NCBI RefSeq assembly: GCF_010548465.1
Contig: NZ_JAAGMD010000097.1
Span: 1 to 32,610, forward strand
Direction: 5' to 3'
Source of the DNA: Streptomyces sp. SID14436
GTDB taxonomy: Bacteria > Actinomycetota > Actinomycetes > Streptomycetales > Streptomycetaceae
Length of the DNA stretch: 32,610 bases
Part shown: in pieces, positions 8,208-16,850 of the stretch
Layout of the letters: each line of letters begins with the position of its first letter
Numbering within the stretch: the stretch's first letter is position 1
Made by a program: the position numbers and the translations under genes
The notes under the pieces: model-generated
Databases searched by the model: none
Seen by the model: only the letters and a program-made list of their open reading frames with translations
What the model was told of the DNA's origin: nothing

Positions 8208-8758
8208 GAGCGGCCTCCTCGGGAGAACCGAACCTTCTCGGTTCTTTCCTCTAAATTCTGCACCTTGACCCGCGTTGCCCGAAATGGCGGACGCGAGTCG
8301 AGTCGGTTATAGGACGAACGGCTTGTCCTCGGCACTACAACTACACCATCTGTCCAGCCGCGTCGGCCAAACCGATGGAATTGCCCTCCCAGGTGTTCAT
8401 CAGCCGCGGAAGCCGATGGACCATGCCATAGCGGACAGTCACGCCCCTGTGACGATCAGTCACAGGACGATCAGGAGTCACCAGACCCCCCAAAGCACGT
8501 GCAATGCTGAGATTCCGCCCATGATGGAGCACAGCAGGACGGAGGAGTCCTCCCCGGACTCCTTGTCCTATTTTGGCATGAGGGTGGGCAAGGGGCGCAA
8601 GGGCCCCGTACGTGCGGTCCGTCACGCTTGACACGCTTGGGACTTACGCCCGGATCGGTCCCTACGTCCGATGTCGGATCGCGTTGACTCCTCCGGACCC
8701 CGACGAGGCGTCACCTCAGGGCGAAGACAAAACCCCAAGACGGGCGTCAGGTCAAACG
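8208..8758. other. bldC upstream region
   Basis: About 550 bp without a convincing gene, between the bldC start and the end of the hypothetical gene at 8759. It is visibly less GC-rich than its surroundings, as expected for a long regulatory region. It carries an inverted repeat next to the bldC start (8224-8245). Short frames exist on both strands (for example 8341-8634 minus) but have no ribosome site that I trust. I could not assign a confident promoter. Confidence 0.5.
8224..8245 (-). promoter_or_regulatory. Inverted repeat in the bldC leader
   Basis: AGAACCGA, six bases, TCGGTTCT: a perfect 8-6-8 inverted repeat ending 17 bp before the bldC ATG and just upstream of its ribosome site. 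It could be an operator or a small mRNA hairpin that affects translation. BldC itself is known to bind direct repeats rather than this type of site. Confidence 0.5.
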
Positions 8759-9601
8759 TCAGTTCGCGGACCGCAGGTCCCGCACCGACCGCCACCGCTC
8801 CACCAACCGCGCGTACGCCGCCCCGGCCCGCACCCCGTCACCGCGCCGGAGCGCCGCGATGCCCTCGGCCACGTCCGCCGCGGAGTGGTCCTCCTCCAGC
8901 GCGCCCGCAGGCAGGGCGTGCACCAGCCCGCCGTAGTCGAGTTCGACCAGGGAGCGCGGGTGGAACTCCTCCAGCCAGCGCCCGACGTCGACCAGTCCGT
9001 CGATCAGCGGCCCCTCGTCCACGGCGTCCTTCAGCGCCCGCAGCCCACGGGCCACCCGGCGCCGGGCCTCGACCATGGGGGTGCGGTACCGCAGCACCGG
9101 GGCCTCGTCGGCCGTGCCCTTGAGGTACTCGCGCTCCTCGTCGGAGACCAGCACGAACCAGTTGATCGGCACCTGCCAGGTCGCGGTGCGGATCCAGGGC
9201 CGGGCGTCGGGGTGGTCGGTGAGCCAGCGCTCGTAGTCCCGCACCGCCTGGTGGCGGACCACCGGGGGCAGCAGCGCGTCCAGGACGGGCAGCGGGAAGT
9301 CCTCGGCGAGCTCCCCCAGCGCCTGCCAGCCGCGCAGCCGGGTGCGCCACGGGCAGACGCAGATCACCCCGTCGACCTCCAGCACGAACGCGTCGTCGCT
9401 CTCGTGAACGGGGACGGGCACCGGAGGGGTGGGCACCAGGTCGGTCAGCGCCCGGCGGAGTTCGTCCTGGCAGGAGGGGTGATCGGGCCGGCGTGCGTAG
9501 CGGGCCCAGTGGTCGCGTTCCGGCTGCGGGAAGGCGGCCAGGGGTTCGTAGACGCGCAGGTAGGTCGCGTAGGGGACGATCACCGAGGTCACCTTGGGCA
9601 C
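8759..9601 (-). CDS. Conserved hypothetical protein, 280 residues
   Basis: I do not recognise a named domain. The GTG at 9601 is chosen because a GGGAGGG lies about eight bases upstream and the protein-like composition starts there (V-P-K-V-T-S-V-I-V-P-Y). The frame is open further, to 9820, but that part is Arg-rich shadow. The protein is soluble, with no signal peptide or membrane segment. It is rich in Trp and charged residues, with an acidic stretch followed by an I-C-V-C-P-W block at about residue 80, and several Pro-rich turns. The C-terminal third looks helical. It is transcribed divergently from vdh, with about 250 bp between, and in the same direction as bldC. Confidence 0.75.
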   Translation of the reverse strand: MPKVTSVIVPYATYLRVYEPLAAFPQPERDHWARYARRPDHPSCQDELRRALTDLVPTPPVPVPVHESDDAFVLEVDGVICVCPWRTRLRGWQALGELAEDFPLPVLDALLPPVVRHQAVRDYERWLTDHPDARPWIRTATWQVPINWFVLVSDEEREYLKGTADEAPVLRYRTPMVEARRRVARGLRALKDAVDEGPLIDGLVDVGRWLEEFHPRSLVELDYGGLVHALPAGALEEDHSAADVAEGIAALRRGDGVRAGAAYARLVERWRSVRDLRSAN

Positions 9602-9849
9602 GCCTGGTCCCTCCCCCGCGCACTGCGCCGAAAACCTTCGGACACGACACCTCCGCAGCCGGGAAACCCCAGCAAATCGTCGCACGGCGGTACTCCGGTC
9701 GGACGTGATCCCGACCACGGTGCCGCCGAACCGCTCCGCAGGCTCTAACCTCATGCTCACGACCCCCGCCGCCTCCCCGCTGCCACAAGCAAGGGGGGAC
9801 CCCAGGGAGTCCCGTCCCACCCGCCGCTACTTACTCAGGAGTCACCACC

Positions 9850-10938
9850 GTGACCGACGTATCTGACGGCGTCCTGCACACCCTGTTCCGTTCGGACCAG
9901 GGGGGTCATGAGCAAGTCGTGCTCTGTCAGGACCGTGCCAGCGGCCTCAAGGCCGTCATCGCCATCCACTCCACCGCCCTGGGTCCCGCCCTGGGCGGCA
10001 CGCGTTTCTACCCGTACGCCTCCGAGGAGGAGGCCGTCGCCGACGCACTGAACCTCGCGCGCGGCATGTCGTACAAGAACGCCATGGCCGGGCTCGAACA
10101 CGGCGGTGGCAAGGCCGTGATCATCGGCGACCCGGAGCTGGTCAAGAGCGAGGAACTGCTCCTCGCCTACGGCCGCTTCGTGGCCTCCCTCGGCGGCCGG
10201 TACGTGACCGCGTGCGACGTCGGCACGTACGTCTCGGACATGGACGTCATCTCGCGGGAGTGCCGCTGGACGACCGGCCGGTCCCCCGAGAACGGCGGCG
10301 CGGGCGACTCCTCCGTACTCACGTCCTTCGGCGTCTACCAGGGCATGCGGGCCTCCGCCCAGCACCTGTGGGGCGACCCCTCGCTGCGGGACCGCAAGGT
10401 CGGTGTCGCCGGGGTCGGCAAGGTCGGCCACCACCTGGTGGACCACCTGCGCGCGGAGGGCGCCGAGGTCGTGATCACCGATGTGCGCGAGGAGGCGGTG
10501 CGCCGCGTCCTGGACACGCACCCGCAGGGCGTCACCGCCGTGGCCGACACCGCGGAGCTGATCCGGACCGAGGGTCTGGACATCTACGCCCCGTGCGCGC
10601 TCGGCGGCGCGCTGGACGACGACACCGTGCCCGTGCTGACCGCCAAGGTGGTCTGCGGCGCGGCCAACAACCAGCTCGCCCACCCGGGTGTGGAGAAGGA
10701 CCTCGCCGACCGCGGGATCCTCTACGCGCCCGACTACGTGGTGAACGCGGGCGGGGTCATCCAGGTCGCCGACGAGCTCCACGGCTTCGACTTCGACCGG
10801 TGCAAGGAGAAGGCGTCGAAGATCTTCGACACCACGCTCGCAATATTCGCACGTGCGAAGTCGGACGGGATTCCGCCGGCCGCCGCGGCCGACCGGATCG
10901 CCGAGCAGCGGATGGCGGAGGCGCGCGCGGCGCGGTGA
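9850..10938 (+). CDS. vdh: Valine (branched-chain amino acid) dehydrogenase
   Basis: A 362-residue member of the Glu/Leu/Phe/Val dehydrogenase family. It catalyses NAD-linked oxidative deamination of valine and other branched-chain amino acids to 2-oxo acids, which in Streptomyces feeds acyl-CoA precursors for fatty acids and polyketides. The N-terminal domain holds the catalytic lysines in S-Y-K-N-A (K76) and G-G-G-K (K88). The C-terminal Rossmann domain starts with G-V-A-G-V-G-K-V-G near residue 182. Further marks are C-G-A-A-N-N-Q-L and D-Y-V-V-N-A-G-G. The length is normal. The start is a GTG with CAGGAG about a dozen bases upstream. A hairpin terminator follows. The choice of valine over leucine or phenylalanine rests on genus context. 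Confidence 0.93.
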   Translation: MTDVSDGVLHTLFRSDQGGHEQVVLCQDRASGLKAVIAIHSTALGPALGGTRFYPYASEEEAVADALNLARGMSYKNAMAGLEHGGGKAVIIGDPELVKSEELLLAYGRFVASLGGRYVTACDVGTYVSDMDVISRECRWTTGRSPENGGAGDSSVLTSFGVYQGMRASAQHLWGDPSLRDRKVGVAGVGKVGHHLVDHLRAEGAEVVITDVREEAVRRVLDTHPQGVTAVADTAELIRTEGLDIYAPCALGGALDDDTVPVLTAKVVCGAANNQLAHPGVEKDLADRGILYAPDYVVNAGGVIQVADELHGFDFDRCKEKASKIFDTTLAIFARAKSDGIPPAAAADRIAEQRMAEARAAR

Positions 10939-11257
10939 TGTGCGCGCTCGGGCGACCGGGTGAGGTCGCCTCGCACAGGTGAGCGGTACCCGCCGGGAGA
11001 CAGTTGGAGAGAACTCTCACTTCTCCCGGCGGGTCGAGCGCCGATAAGTGGCTAAAATCGCGTTTGACCAGCGAGGACGAGGTCCCTCGGAGGCCCTGGG
11101 CGCGGGCCCGTCATGCGGGCGACGTACCGGATGGGCGCGGGCTCAGGTACCGTGGAAGCCACTACGGACCGGTCTCTCCGAGGAGAGCCCGTTCCGGACC
11201 ATGAACGCGTGTCAAGACTCTGGGGCCGTCGAGCCCCGTCGTTGAGGGGGTCGAGCC
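10939..11257 (+). other. Intergenic region between vdh and the DUF3073 gene
   Basis: About 320 bp. It holds the vdh terminator (10989-11033), then the upstream region of the DUF3073 gene. I see a possible -10 TACCGT near 11148 without a good -35, and a small GGGGC/GCCCC hairpin near 11221-11236. There is no gene. Confidence 0.5.
10989..11033 (+). terminator. Terminator of vdh
   Basis: A perfect 12-bp inverted repeat CCCGCCGGGAGA/TCTCCCGGCGGG. Its 21-nt interior contains a second small hairpin (GAGAG/CTCTC). It starts about 50 bp after the vdh stop codon and has no T-tract. Confidence 0.7.
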
Positions 11258-11509
11258 ATGGGGCGCGGCCGGGCCAAGGCCAAGCAGACGAAGGTCGCCC
11301 GCCAGCTGAAGTACAACAGCGGTGGGACGGACCTCACACGCCTGGCCGAGGAGCTGGGCGCATCGACATCGAGCACATCACCGACCAACGGTGATCACTT
11401 CGACGCCGATGAGCATGACGACGACCTGTACGCACGGTACGCCGACCTCTATGAGGACGACGGGCAGGACGAGGACGGCCAGTCCTCGCAGCAGCGTCGC
11501 GGCGCTTGA
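11258..11509 (+). CDS. DUF3073 domain protein
   Basis: An 83-residue protein. The first 35 residues are basic and match the actinobacterial DUF3073 family (M-G-R-G-R-A-K-A-K-Q-T-K-V-A-R-Q-L-K-Y). The second half is very acidic (runs of Asp and Glu around D-D-L-Y-A-R-Y-A-D-L-Y-E-D-D), so the molecule is a strong charge dipole and probably partly disordered. Its function is unknown; the basic head could contact nucleic acid. A GAGGGGG ribosome site precedes the ATG. It stands alone between vdh and the convergent purM gene. Confidence 0.9.
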   Translation: MGRGRAKAKQTKVARQLKYNSGGTDLTRLAEELGASTSSTSPTNGDHFDADEHDDDLYARYADLYEDDGQDEDGQSSQQRRGA

Positions 11510-11528
11510 CCTTGCACTGAGCAGCAGA

Positions 11529-11556
11529 CCGGTCGGTGACGGAAGTCACCGGCCGG
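11529..11556. terminator. Bidirectional terminator between DUF3073 gene and purM
   Basis: A 12-bp stem (one G-T pair) with the loop GGAA lies between two convergent genes: CCGGTCGGTGAC and GTCACCGGCCGG. It can serve both strands. Confidence 0.7.
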
Positions 11557-11617
11557 CTTCTGTGCTACCCGGGTCCGTGCTGCCCGCACACTCCGTGCGA
11601 GCAGCACCCCCGGGTGC

Positions 11618-12697
11618 TCAGGTGGCGTAGTCACTCACCAGGGCGGCGCCCGTCGGGCGGTCGCCCCGTTCGGTGATCTCACCGGCGACCCAGGCGTCCA
11701 CGCCGCGGTCGCCCAGTGTCGCCAGGGCCACCTCCGTGGACTCCTGCGGCACGATCGCGATCATGCCGACGCCCATGTTCAGCGTCTTCTCCAGTTCCAG
11801 GCGTTCCACCGAACCGGTCCGGCCGACGAGGTCGAACACCGGGCCGGGCGTCCAGGTCGAGCGGTCGACCACGGCGTGCAGTCCGTCGGGCACGACCCGG
11901 GCCAGGTTGGCCGCGAGCCCGCCGCCGGTGACGTGGCTGAAGGCGTGCACCTCGGTGGTGCGCAGCAGCGCCAGGCAGTCCAGCGAGTAGATCTTGGTCG
12001 GCTCCAGCAGCTCCTCGCCGAGGGTGCGGCCGAACTCCTCGATGCGGCTCTCCAGGTCCAGACCGGCCTGGTTCAGCAGCACGTGCCGGACCAGGGAGTA
12101 GCCGTTGGAGTGCAGACCGGAGGCGGCCATCGCGATCACGGCGTCACCCGAACGGATGCGGTCGGGGCCGAGGAGCAGGTCGGCCTCCACCACGCCGGTG
12201 CCGGCCCCGGCGACGTCGAAGTCGTCCTCGCCCAGCAGGCCCGGGTGCTCGGCGGTCTCGCCGCCGACCAGCGCGCAGCCGGCCAGCACACAGCCCTCGG
12301 CGATGCCCTTGACGATGGCGGCGACCCGCTCGGGGTGGACCTTGCCGACGCAGATGTAGTCGGTCATGAACAGCGGTTCGGCACCGCACACCACGATGTC
12401 GTCCATCACCATGGCGACCAGGTCGTGGCCGATGGTGTCGTAGACGCCCATGCGCCGGGCGATGTCGACCTTGGTGCCCACGCCGTCGGTGGCGGAGGCC
12501 AGCAGGGGGCGCTCGAAGCGCTTCAGGGCGGAGGCGTCGAAGAGGCCGGCGAAGCCGCCGAGGCCGCCGAGGACCTCGGGGCGCTGCGTCTTCTTCACCC
12601 ACTCCTTCATCAGGACGACCGCACGGTCGCCCGCTTCGATGTCGACGCCCGCGGCAGCGTAACTGGCGCCGCCGCCGGCAGGAAATGTCTCGGACAT
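11618..12697 (-). CDS. purM: Phosphoribosylformylglycinamidine cyclo-ligase (AIR synthetase)
   Basis: A 359-residue enzyme that closes the imidazole ring: FGAM plus ATP gives aminoimidazole ribotide, the fifth step of de novo purine synthesis. Visible marks are A-G-V-D-I-E-A-G-D, the A-T-D-G-V-G-T-K-V block near residue 70, V-V-C-G-A-E-P-L-F-M-D-like sequence, V-G-G-E-T-A-E-H-P-G-L, G-L-H-S-N-G-Y-S-L, and the Gly-rich H-V-T-G-G-G-L-A-A-N-L motif. The length is normal for the family, and its fold is shared with PurL. It lies 33 bp downstream of purF on the same strand and is probably cotranscribed. The ATG has no good ribosome site; the bases before it read CACCTCC, so translation may depend on coupling to purF. 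Confidence 0.97.
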   Translation of the reverse strand: MSETFPAGGGASYAAAGVDIEAGDRAVVLMKEWVKKTQRPEVLGGLGGFAGLFDASALKRFERPLLASATDGVGTKVDIARRMGVYDTIGHDLVAMVMDDIVVCGAEPLFMTDYICVGKVHPERVAAIVKGIAEGCVLAGCALVGGETAEHPGLLGEDDFDVAGAGTGVVEADLLLGPDRIRSGDAVIAMAASGLHSNGYSLVRHVLLNQAGLDLESRIEEFGRTLGEELLEPTKIYSLDCLALLRTTEVHAFSHVTGGGLAANLARVVPDGLHAVVDRSTWTPGPVFDLVGRTGSVERLELEKTLNMGVGMIAIVPQESTEVALATLGDRGVDAWVAGEITERGDRPTGAALVSDYAT

Positions 12698-12730
12698 GGA
12701 GGTGAGAGCTTTCGTGTCGTACGGCAGGGC

Positions 12731-14257
12731 TTACGGGCGGCGGATCGCGTCGACCGCGGCCGGGGCGGCCGTGCCGGCGGCCAGTTCCGTCTCCAGCAGC
12801 TGCTTGCCGAGGAGCTCCGGGTCGGGCAGGTCCATCGGGTACTCGCCGTCGAAGCAGGCACGGCACAGGTTGGGCTTGGCGATGGTGGTCGCCTCGATCA
12901 TGCCGTCGATGGAGATGTACGCCAGGGAGTCGGCGCCCAGGGAGGTGCCGATCTCGTCGATCGTCATGCCGTTGGCGATGAGCTCGGCGCGGGTGGCGAA
13001 GTCGATGCCGAAGAAGCAGGGCCACTTCACGGGCGGCGAGGAGATCCGGATGTGGACCTCGGCCGCGCCCGCCTCGCGGAGCATGCGGACCAGGGCGCGC
13101 TGGGTGTTGCCGCGGACGATCGAGTCGTCGACGACGACCAGCCGCTTGCCCTTGATCACTTCCTTGAGCGGATTCAGCTTCAAGCGAATACCGAGCTGCC
13201 GGATCGTCTGCGACGGCTGGATGAAGGTGCGTCCGACGTAGGCGTTCTTCACCAGACCGGCCCCGAACGGAATGCCGGACGCCTCCGCGTAGCCGATGGC
13301 GGCGGGGGTGCCGGACTCCGGGGTCGGTATCACCAGGTCGGCCTCGGCGGGCGCTTCCGCGGCGAGGCGGCGGCCCATCTCGACGCGCGACAGATAGACG
13401 TTCCGGCCGGCGATGTCGGTGTCCGGGCGGGCCAGGTAGACGTACTCGAAGACGCAGCCCTTGGGCTTTGCTTCCGCGAATCGTGAACTGCGGAGGCCGT
13501 TCTCGTCGATGGCGACGAACTCGCCGGGCTCGATCTCCCGGACGAAGCTGGCGCCGCAGATGTCCAGGGCGGCGGACTCGGAGGCCACCACCCAGCCGCG
13601 CTCCAGCCGGCCGAGGACCAGCGGGCGGATGCCCTGCGGGTCGCGGGCGGCGTAGAGCGTGCCCTCGTCCATGAAGACGAGGCTGAAGGCGCCCTTGACC
13701 AGGGGGAGGACGACGTGGGCGGCCTGTTCCACGGTCACCGGCTCACCGTCGGCGGCGCGCTGGCCGGCCAGCAGGGCGGTGATCAGGTCCGTGTCGTTGG
13801 TGGCCGCCACCTTGGGGGCGCGGCCGTTCTCCTTGGGGAGCTCGGCGACCAGTTCGGCGAGTTCCGCCGTGTTGACCAGGTTGCCGTTGTGGCCGAGCGC
13901 GATCGATCCGTGCGCGGTGGCGCGGAAGGTCGGCTGGGCGTTCTCCCACACCGAGGCACCGGTGGTCGAGTAGCGGGCGTGACCGACCGCGATGTGACCC
14001 TGGAGGGAACCGAGCGAGGTCTCGTCGAAGACCTGGGACACCAGGCCCATGTCCTTGAAGACGAGGATCTGGGAGCCGTTGCTGACCGCGATACCCGCGG
14101 ATTCCTGGCCCCGATGCTGGAGGGCGTAGAGCCCGAAGTACGTGAGCTTGGCGACCTCTTCGCCCGGAGCCCAGACACCGAAGACGCCGCAGGCGTCCTG
14201 GGGGCCCTTCTCTCCGGGGAGCAGGTCGTGGTTGAGTCGTCCGTCACCACGTGGCAC
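12731..14257 (-). CDS. purF: Amidophosphoribosyltransferase (first step of purine synthesis)
   Basis: A 508-residue enzyme. PRPP plus glutamine gives phosphoribosylamine, the committed step of purine synthesis and the usual point of feedback inhibition by nucleotides. A 22-residue leader precedes the cysteine of D-A-C-G-V-F-G, which would become the N-terminal glutamine-hydrolysing nucleophile after cleavage. The PRPP loop is V-V-V-D-D-S-I-V-R-G-N-T near residue 375. Cysteines in G-C-V-F-E-Y, P-C-F-F-G-I and C-R-A-C-F-D-G match the Bacillus-type form that carries a 4Fe-4S cluster. The GTG at 14257 follows a -10 box by seven bases with no ribosome site, which suggests a leaderless message. An upstream extension of the frame to 14620 overlaps another gene and is not credible. 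Confidence 0.97.
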   Translation of the reverse strand: MPRGDGRLNHDLLPGEKGPQDACGVFGVWAPGEEVAKLTYFGLYALQHRGQESAGIAVSNGSQILVFKDMGLVSQVFDETSLGSLQGHIAVGHARYSTTGASVWENAQPTFRATAHGSIALGHNGNLVNTAELAELVAELPKENGRAPKVAATNDTDLITALLAGQRAADGEPVTVEQAAHVVLPLVKGAFSLVFMDEGTLYAARDPQGIRPLVLGRLERGWVVASESAALDICGASFVREIEPGEFVAIDENGLRSSRFAEAKPKGCVFEYVYLARPDTDIAGRNVYLSRVEMGRRLAAEAPAEADLVIPTPESGTPAAIGYAEASGIPFGAGLVKNAYVGRTFIQPSQTIRQLGIRLKLNPLKEVIKGKRLVVVDDSIVRGNTQRALVRMLREAGAAEVHIRISSPPVKWPCFFGIDFATRAELIANGMTIDEIGTSLGADSLAYISIDGMIEATTIAKPNLCRACFDGEYPMDLPDPELLGKQLLETELAAGTAAPAAVDAIRRP

Positions 14258-14264
14258 GGAACCG

Positions 14265-14270
14265 AGTGTA
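14265..14270 (-). promoter_or_regulatory. Candidate -10 box of purF
   Basis: TACACT on the minus strand fits TAnnnT and ends seven bases before the GTG of purF. That spacing puts the transcription start at or next to the start codon. The -35 region (TCGGAC, 17 bp upstream) is weak. Confidence 0.5.
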
Positions 14271-14319
14271 GGCGAGGTCGACCACTGGTCCGAATTGGGG
14301 ATGCCGGACCAGCGGTCGG

Positions 14320-15108
14320 TCACTTGGCGGCGAACGCCGGGACGTCCACGCCGTTGTCGCTGGTCAGCGTCAGGTTCCGGTACTCGATCCGGTAGCCGAC
14401 CGGGCCGTCGAAGAGCCCCAGCACCGTCTTCTCGACGTCCATGAGTGAGTCTTCGCACATCATTCGGGTCGTGGCGGGCGTGCCGAGGGTGATATGGCCG
14501 TCGCGCACGGTGGCCTCGGCGCTCACGTTGTTGCATCCCGTGCTGCCGGAGACGGTGCCCTCCTCCCGGTCGAAGGTGAGGTGGGCCCGGCCGTCGGCGT
14601 CCGGGAGGGCCACGGTCCACCTGGTGCCGTGCAGCGGTGCGTCCTCGGCCCGGCTGAGCCGGACGGACGTGCCGTCGTCACCGGTGAGGGTCAGCCGGTC
14701 CCCGCGCACGCTGGTGCCGAGCGCGCCGCCCTCCAGCACCGCGGCGAGGCGGCTCTCGAACTCCATCAGCGGCTCGGGGCACGCCATGGCGGTCGACTCG
14801 GCGCCGGAGAACCGGACCCGGTCGCCCTCGAAGGCGGCCTCGCCCCGGAACCGGTTGCAGCCGTAGCTGCCCTCGGCCTTCCCGCCGTCGTCGATGGTCA
14901 GGTGGGCGTCGGAGGGCGCGCGCAGGGTGCTGCCGTCGTCCGTCACGCTGTCGACGCTCCAGCGGACGCCGGTCACCGGCGGCTCCGCCCGGGCACTCCC
15001 GCTGCCGCCCCCGTCCGCCCGCTCACCGCCGCAGGCCGCCGCGAACGGGACGAGCACGGCGACGGCGGCCGCCCCGAGCAGTCGGTTCCTGTACCTCTGT
15101 GTGTACAT
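14320..15108 (-). CDS. Lipoprotein with two META (HslJ-like) domains
   Basis: A 262-residue protein. It has a signal sequence with Arg residues, a hydrophobic core and a cysteine at residue 26 (F-A-A-A-C), so it is probably lipid-anchored outside the membrane. Two META domains follow in tandem, at about 45-150 and 155-258. Each has the family's paired marks: G-C-N-R-F-R-G with T-A-M-A-C-P-E in the first, and G-C-N-N-V-S-A with T-R-M-M-C-E-D in the second. The cysteines probably form one disulfide per domain. HslJ-type domains are linked to envelope stress or antibiotic tolerance in other bacteria, but the role here is unknown. It lies just upstream of purF on the same strand, 62 bp away, and may close the operon of genes to its right. 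Confidence 0.9.
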   Translation of the reverse strand: MYTQRYRNRLLGAAAVAVLVPFAAACGGERADGGGSGSARAEPPVTGVRWSVDSVTDDGSTLRAPSDAHLTIDDGGKAEGSYGCNRFRGEAAFEGDRVRFSGAESTAMACPEPLMEFESRLAAVLEGGALGTSVRGDRLTLTGDDGTSVRLSRAEDAPLHGTRWTVALPDADGRAHLTFDREEGTVSGSTGCNNVSAEATVRDGHITLGTPATTRMMCEDSLMDVEKTVLGLFDGPVGYRIEYRNLTLTSDNGVDVPAFAAK

Positions 15109-15181
15109 GCCGGTTCGACGGGGGCCGGGAGGGATCGGTTCCCCTTGCCCCGCTCGCTGCTCCGGGACCTGCCGTCCCGGC

Positions 15182-15979
15182 TCACGTCAGCAACGGAAGG
15201 TACGGCCCGAGGTCCGCCCGCTCCCCGCTCGCGTGGACCGCGCCGGCCGCCACCGCGTCCGCCCAGGAGGTCCGGCCGGTGGCCAGCCGGACCCAGGTCA
15301 GGGGGTCGGTCTCGACGACGTTGGGCGGGGTGCCCCGGGTGTGCCGGGGGCCCGCCACGCACTGCACCACCGCGTGGGGCGGGATCCGCACCTCGGTCGA
15401 CCCGCCGGGGGCCTCGGCGGCGAGCGTGTCGGCCAGCAGCCGGGTGGCGGTCGCGAGGGCCTGACGGTCGTGCCGGAGGCCGAGGCCCGGCACGGCGTCG
15501 TTGAGGTCGTCGGTGTGCACGACGAGCTCCACGGTGCGGGTGACCAGGTAGTCCGCCAGCGGCAGCGCCCCGGCGCCGGTGGGCAGGAGCCGGGAGCCCG
15601 GGTGGGCGTCGAGGTCGGCGGTGAAGCGCTCCTCGGCCCCGGCGAGGTACGCCTCCAGGTCGTGGTGTTCGGCGGCCAGGGCCCGGGCGGTGCCGGCGAT
15701 GGCGTCCGCGTCGGCGGCGATCGCCGACGGCCAGTCGAGCAGCCGCCCGTCCTGACGCGCGGGCTCCGGCTCGGCCAGCAGCCGTCCCACGGCCGTCAGC
15801 ACCGCCCCGATGTGCGCGACGAGCTCCCGCACGGTCCAGTCACCCAGCCGGGTGGGCAGCTCCAGCTGGTCCGGGGAGAGGGTGCGCACCCCCGACCGCA
15901 CGGCCGCGAACTGGGCCAGGACGGCGGCACGGGTCCTGGCGGGGTCGTAGGCGCGGGGGCGTTTCCTGGCCGGTGGCAT
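15182..15979 (-). CDS. Mycothiol-dependent maleylpyruvate isomerase-like protein
   Basis: A 265-residue soluble protein. The N-terminal part (about 15-170) looks like the DinB-like four-helix mycothiol-dependent isomerase domain: L-G-D-W-T-V-R-E-L-V-A-H-I near residue 50, with a metal-ligand histidine, and a later R-T-V-E-L-V-V-H-T-D-D-L containing another. The C-terminal part (about 180-265) resembles the small sterol-carrier-like domain often found behind it. Members use mycothiol, the actinobacterial thiol, in isomerisation or detoxification; the substrate here is unknown. The gene starts 9 bp after the M23 peptidase gene ends, so the two are probably cotranscribed. Confidence 0.8.
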   Translation of the reverse strand: MPPARKRPRAYDPARTRAAVLAQFAAVRSGVRTLSPDQLELPTRLGDWTVRELVAHIGAVLTAVGRLLAEPEPARQDGRLLDWPSAIAADADAIAGTARALAAEHHDLEAYLAGAEERFTADLDAHPGSRLLPTGAGALPLADYLVTRTVELVVHTDDLNDAVPGLGLRHDRQALATATRLLADTLAAEAPGGSTEVRIPPHAVVQCVAGPRHTRGTPPNVVETDPLTWVRLATGRTSWADAVAAGAVHASGERADLGPYLPLLT

Positions 15980-15988
15980 GGCGGAAGC

Positions 15989-16825
15989 CTATGCGCGGGC
16001 ACCGACAGGCCGAGCCGGGACCTCGAAGACCTCGTTGTTGCGGGGGACGCCGATGCGGCGCCAGGTGAACGGTATGCCGCGCGCGGTGTCCGGGTCGGGA
16101 CCGTCCTGGAGCTGGAAGTGCAGGTGGGGCTCGGTGGAGTTGCCGGAGTTGCCGACCTGGGCGAGCACCTGGCCCGCACGGACCCGGTCGCCCTCGCGGA
16201 CGGTGAGGGAGCCGCGCCTGAGGTGGGCGTAGCAGGCGTGGGTGCCGTCGCCGAGGTCGAGGACCAGGTGGTTGCCGATGATCCTCCCGGCGCCCAGGAG
16301 GTCCCGGACGTTCGCCTCCAGGAGCATGAGGTACGCCAGCGCGGGCAGGGAGCCGCGGCTGAGGTGGTCGCGGGCGCGGTCCGTGGCCCGGACGACGGTG
16401 GCGTCGGCCACCGCGTGCAGGGGGGCGCCGTAGGCGGGGAAGTCGGCGTTGCGCCGCGCTACGGGCCACAGCGCGCGGAACGGCGGGCGGGAGCCCGGCT
16501 CGGGCTCGGCCACGACGTCGATGGCGAAGGTCTGGCCGTAGGCGTGGGTGTGGTGGCTCGGAGTGTGGTCCGCGGGGCTGTTCAGCGCGATCCAGCGGCC
16601 GGTGACCGGCGGCTCGACCTCGACCGGCTCCCGCGCGGCGCCGGGGCTGTCCGGGGCGCCGCCCCACCGGTGGGAGACGAGCAGCACGACGTAGGCCAGC
16701 AGCAGCGGCAGGAAGTCCCACCACACGGGATGACCCAGGTCCAGCGCCACGTGGGCGATCACCAGGGCGAAGAAGGCGGTCAGGAGCCCCCGGTAGGCGG
16801 TCCTGGCGAGTTTGCGGGCGGACAT
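15989..16825 (-). CDS. Membrane-anchored M23 (LytM-type) peptidase
   Basis: A 278-residue protein. Two hydrophobic segments near the N-terminus (about 11-30 and 36-51) anchor it. The rest is an M23 domain with a zinc site seen as H-T-H-A-Y-G-Q-T-F-A-I-D (H94 to D103), G-N-H-L-V-L-D-L-G-D-G, C-Y-A-H-L (catalytic His) and P-H-L-H-F-Q. M23 enzymes cut peptidoglycan peptides; some members only regulate other hydrolases. The spacing between the first His and the Asp is longer than in the standard HxxxD form, so this belongs to a divergent branch. It lies between an ArsR-like regulator 25 bp upstream and the isomerase-like gene 9 bp downstream, which suggests one operon. Confidence 0.88.
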   Translation of the reverse strand: MSARKLARTAYRGLLTAFFALVIAHVALDLGHPVWWDFLPLLLAYVVLLVSHRWGGAPDSPGAAREPVEVEPPVTGRWIALNSPADHTPSHHTHAYGQTFAIDVVAEPEPGSRPPFRALWPVARRNADFPAYGAPLHAVADATVVRATDRARDHLSRGSLPALAYLMLLEANVRDLLGAGRIIGNHLVLDLGDGTHACYAHLRRGSLTVREGDRVRAGQVLAQVGNSGNSTEPHLHFQLQDGPDPDTARGIPFTWRRIGVPRNNEVFEVPARPVGARA

Positions 16826-16850
16826 GTCTCCCCCAGTGCTCGTCGGTCGG

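Noticed and set aside
8341..8634. Minus-strand frame of 97 codons upstream of bldC
   Set aside because: No ribosome site, no recognisable domain and irregular composition; it lies in what looks like the bldC regulatory region.
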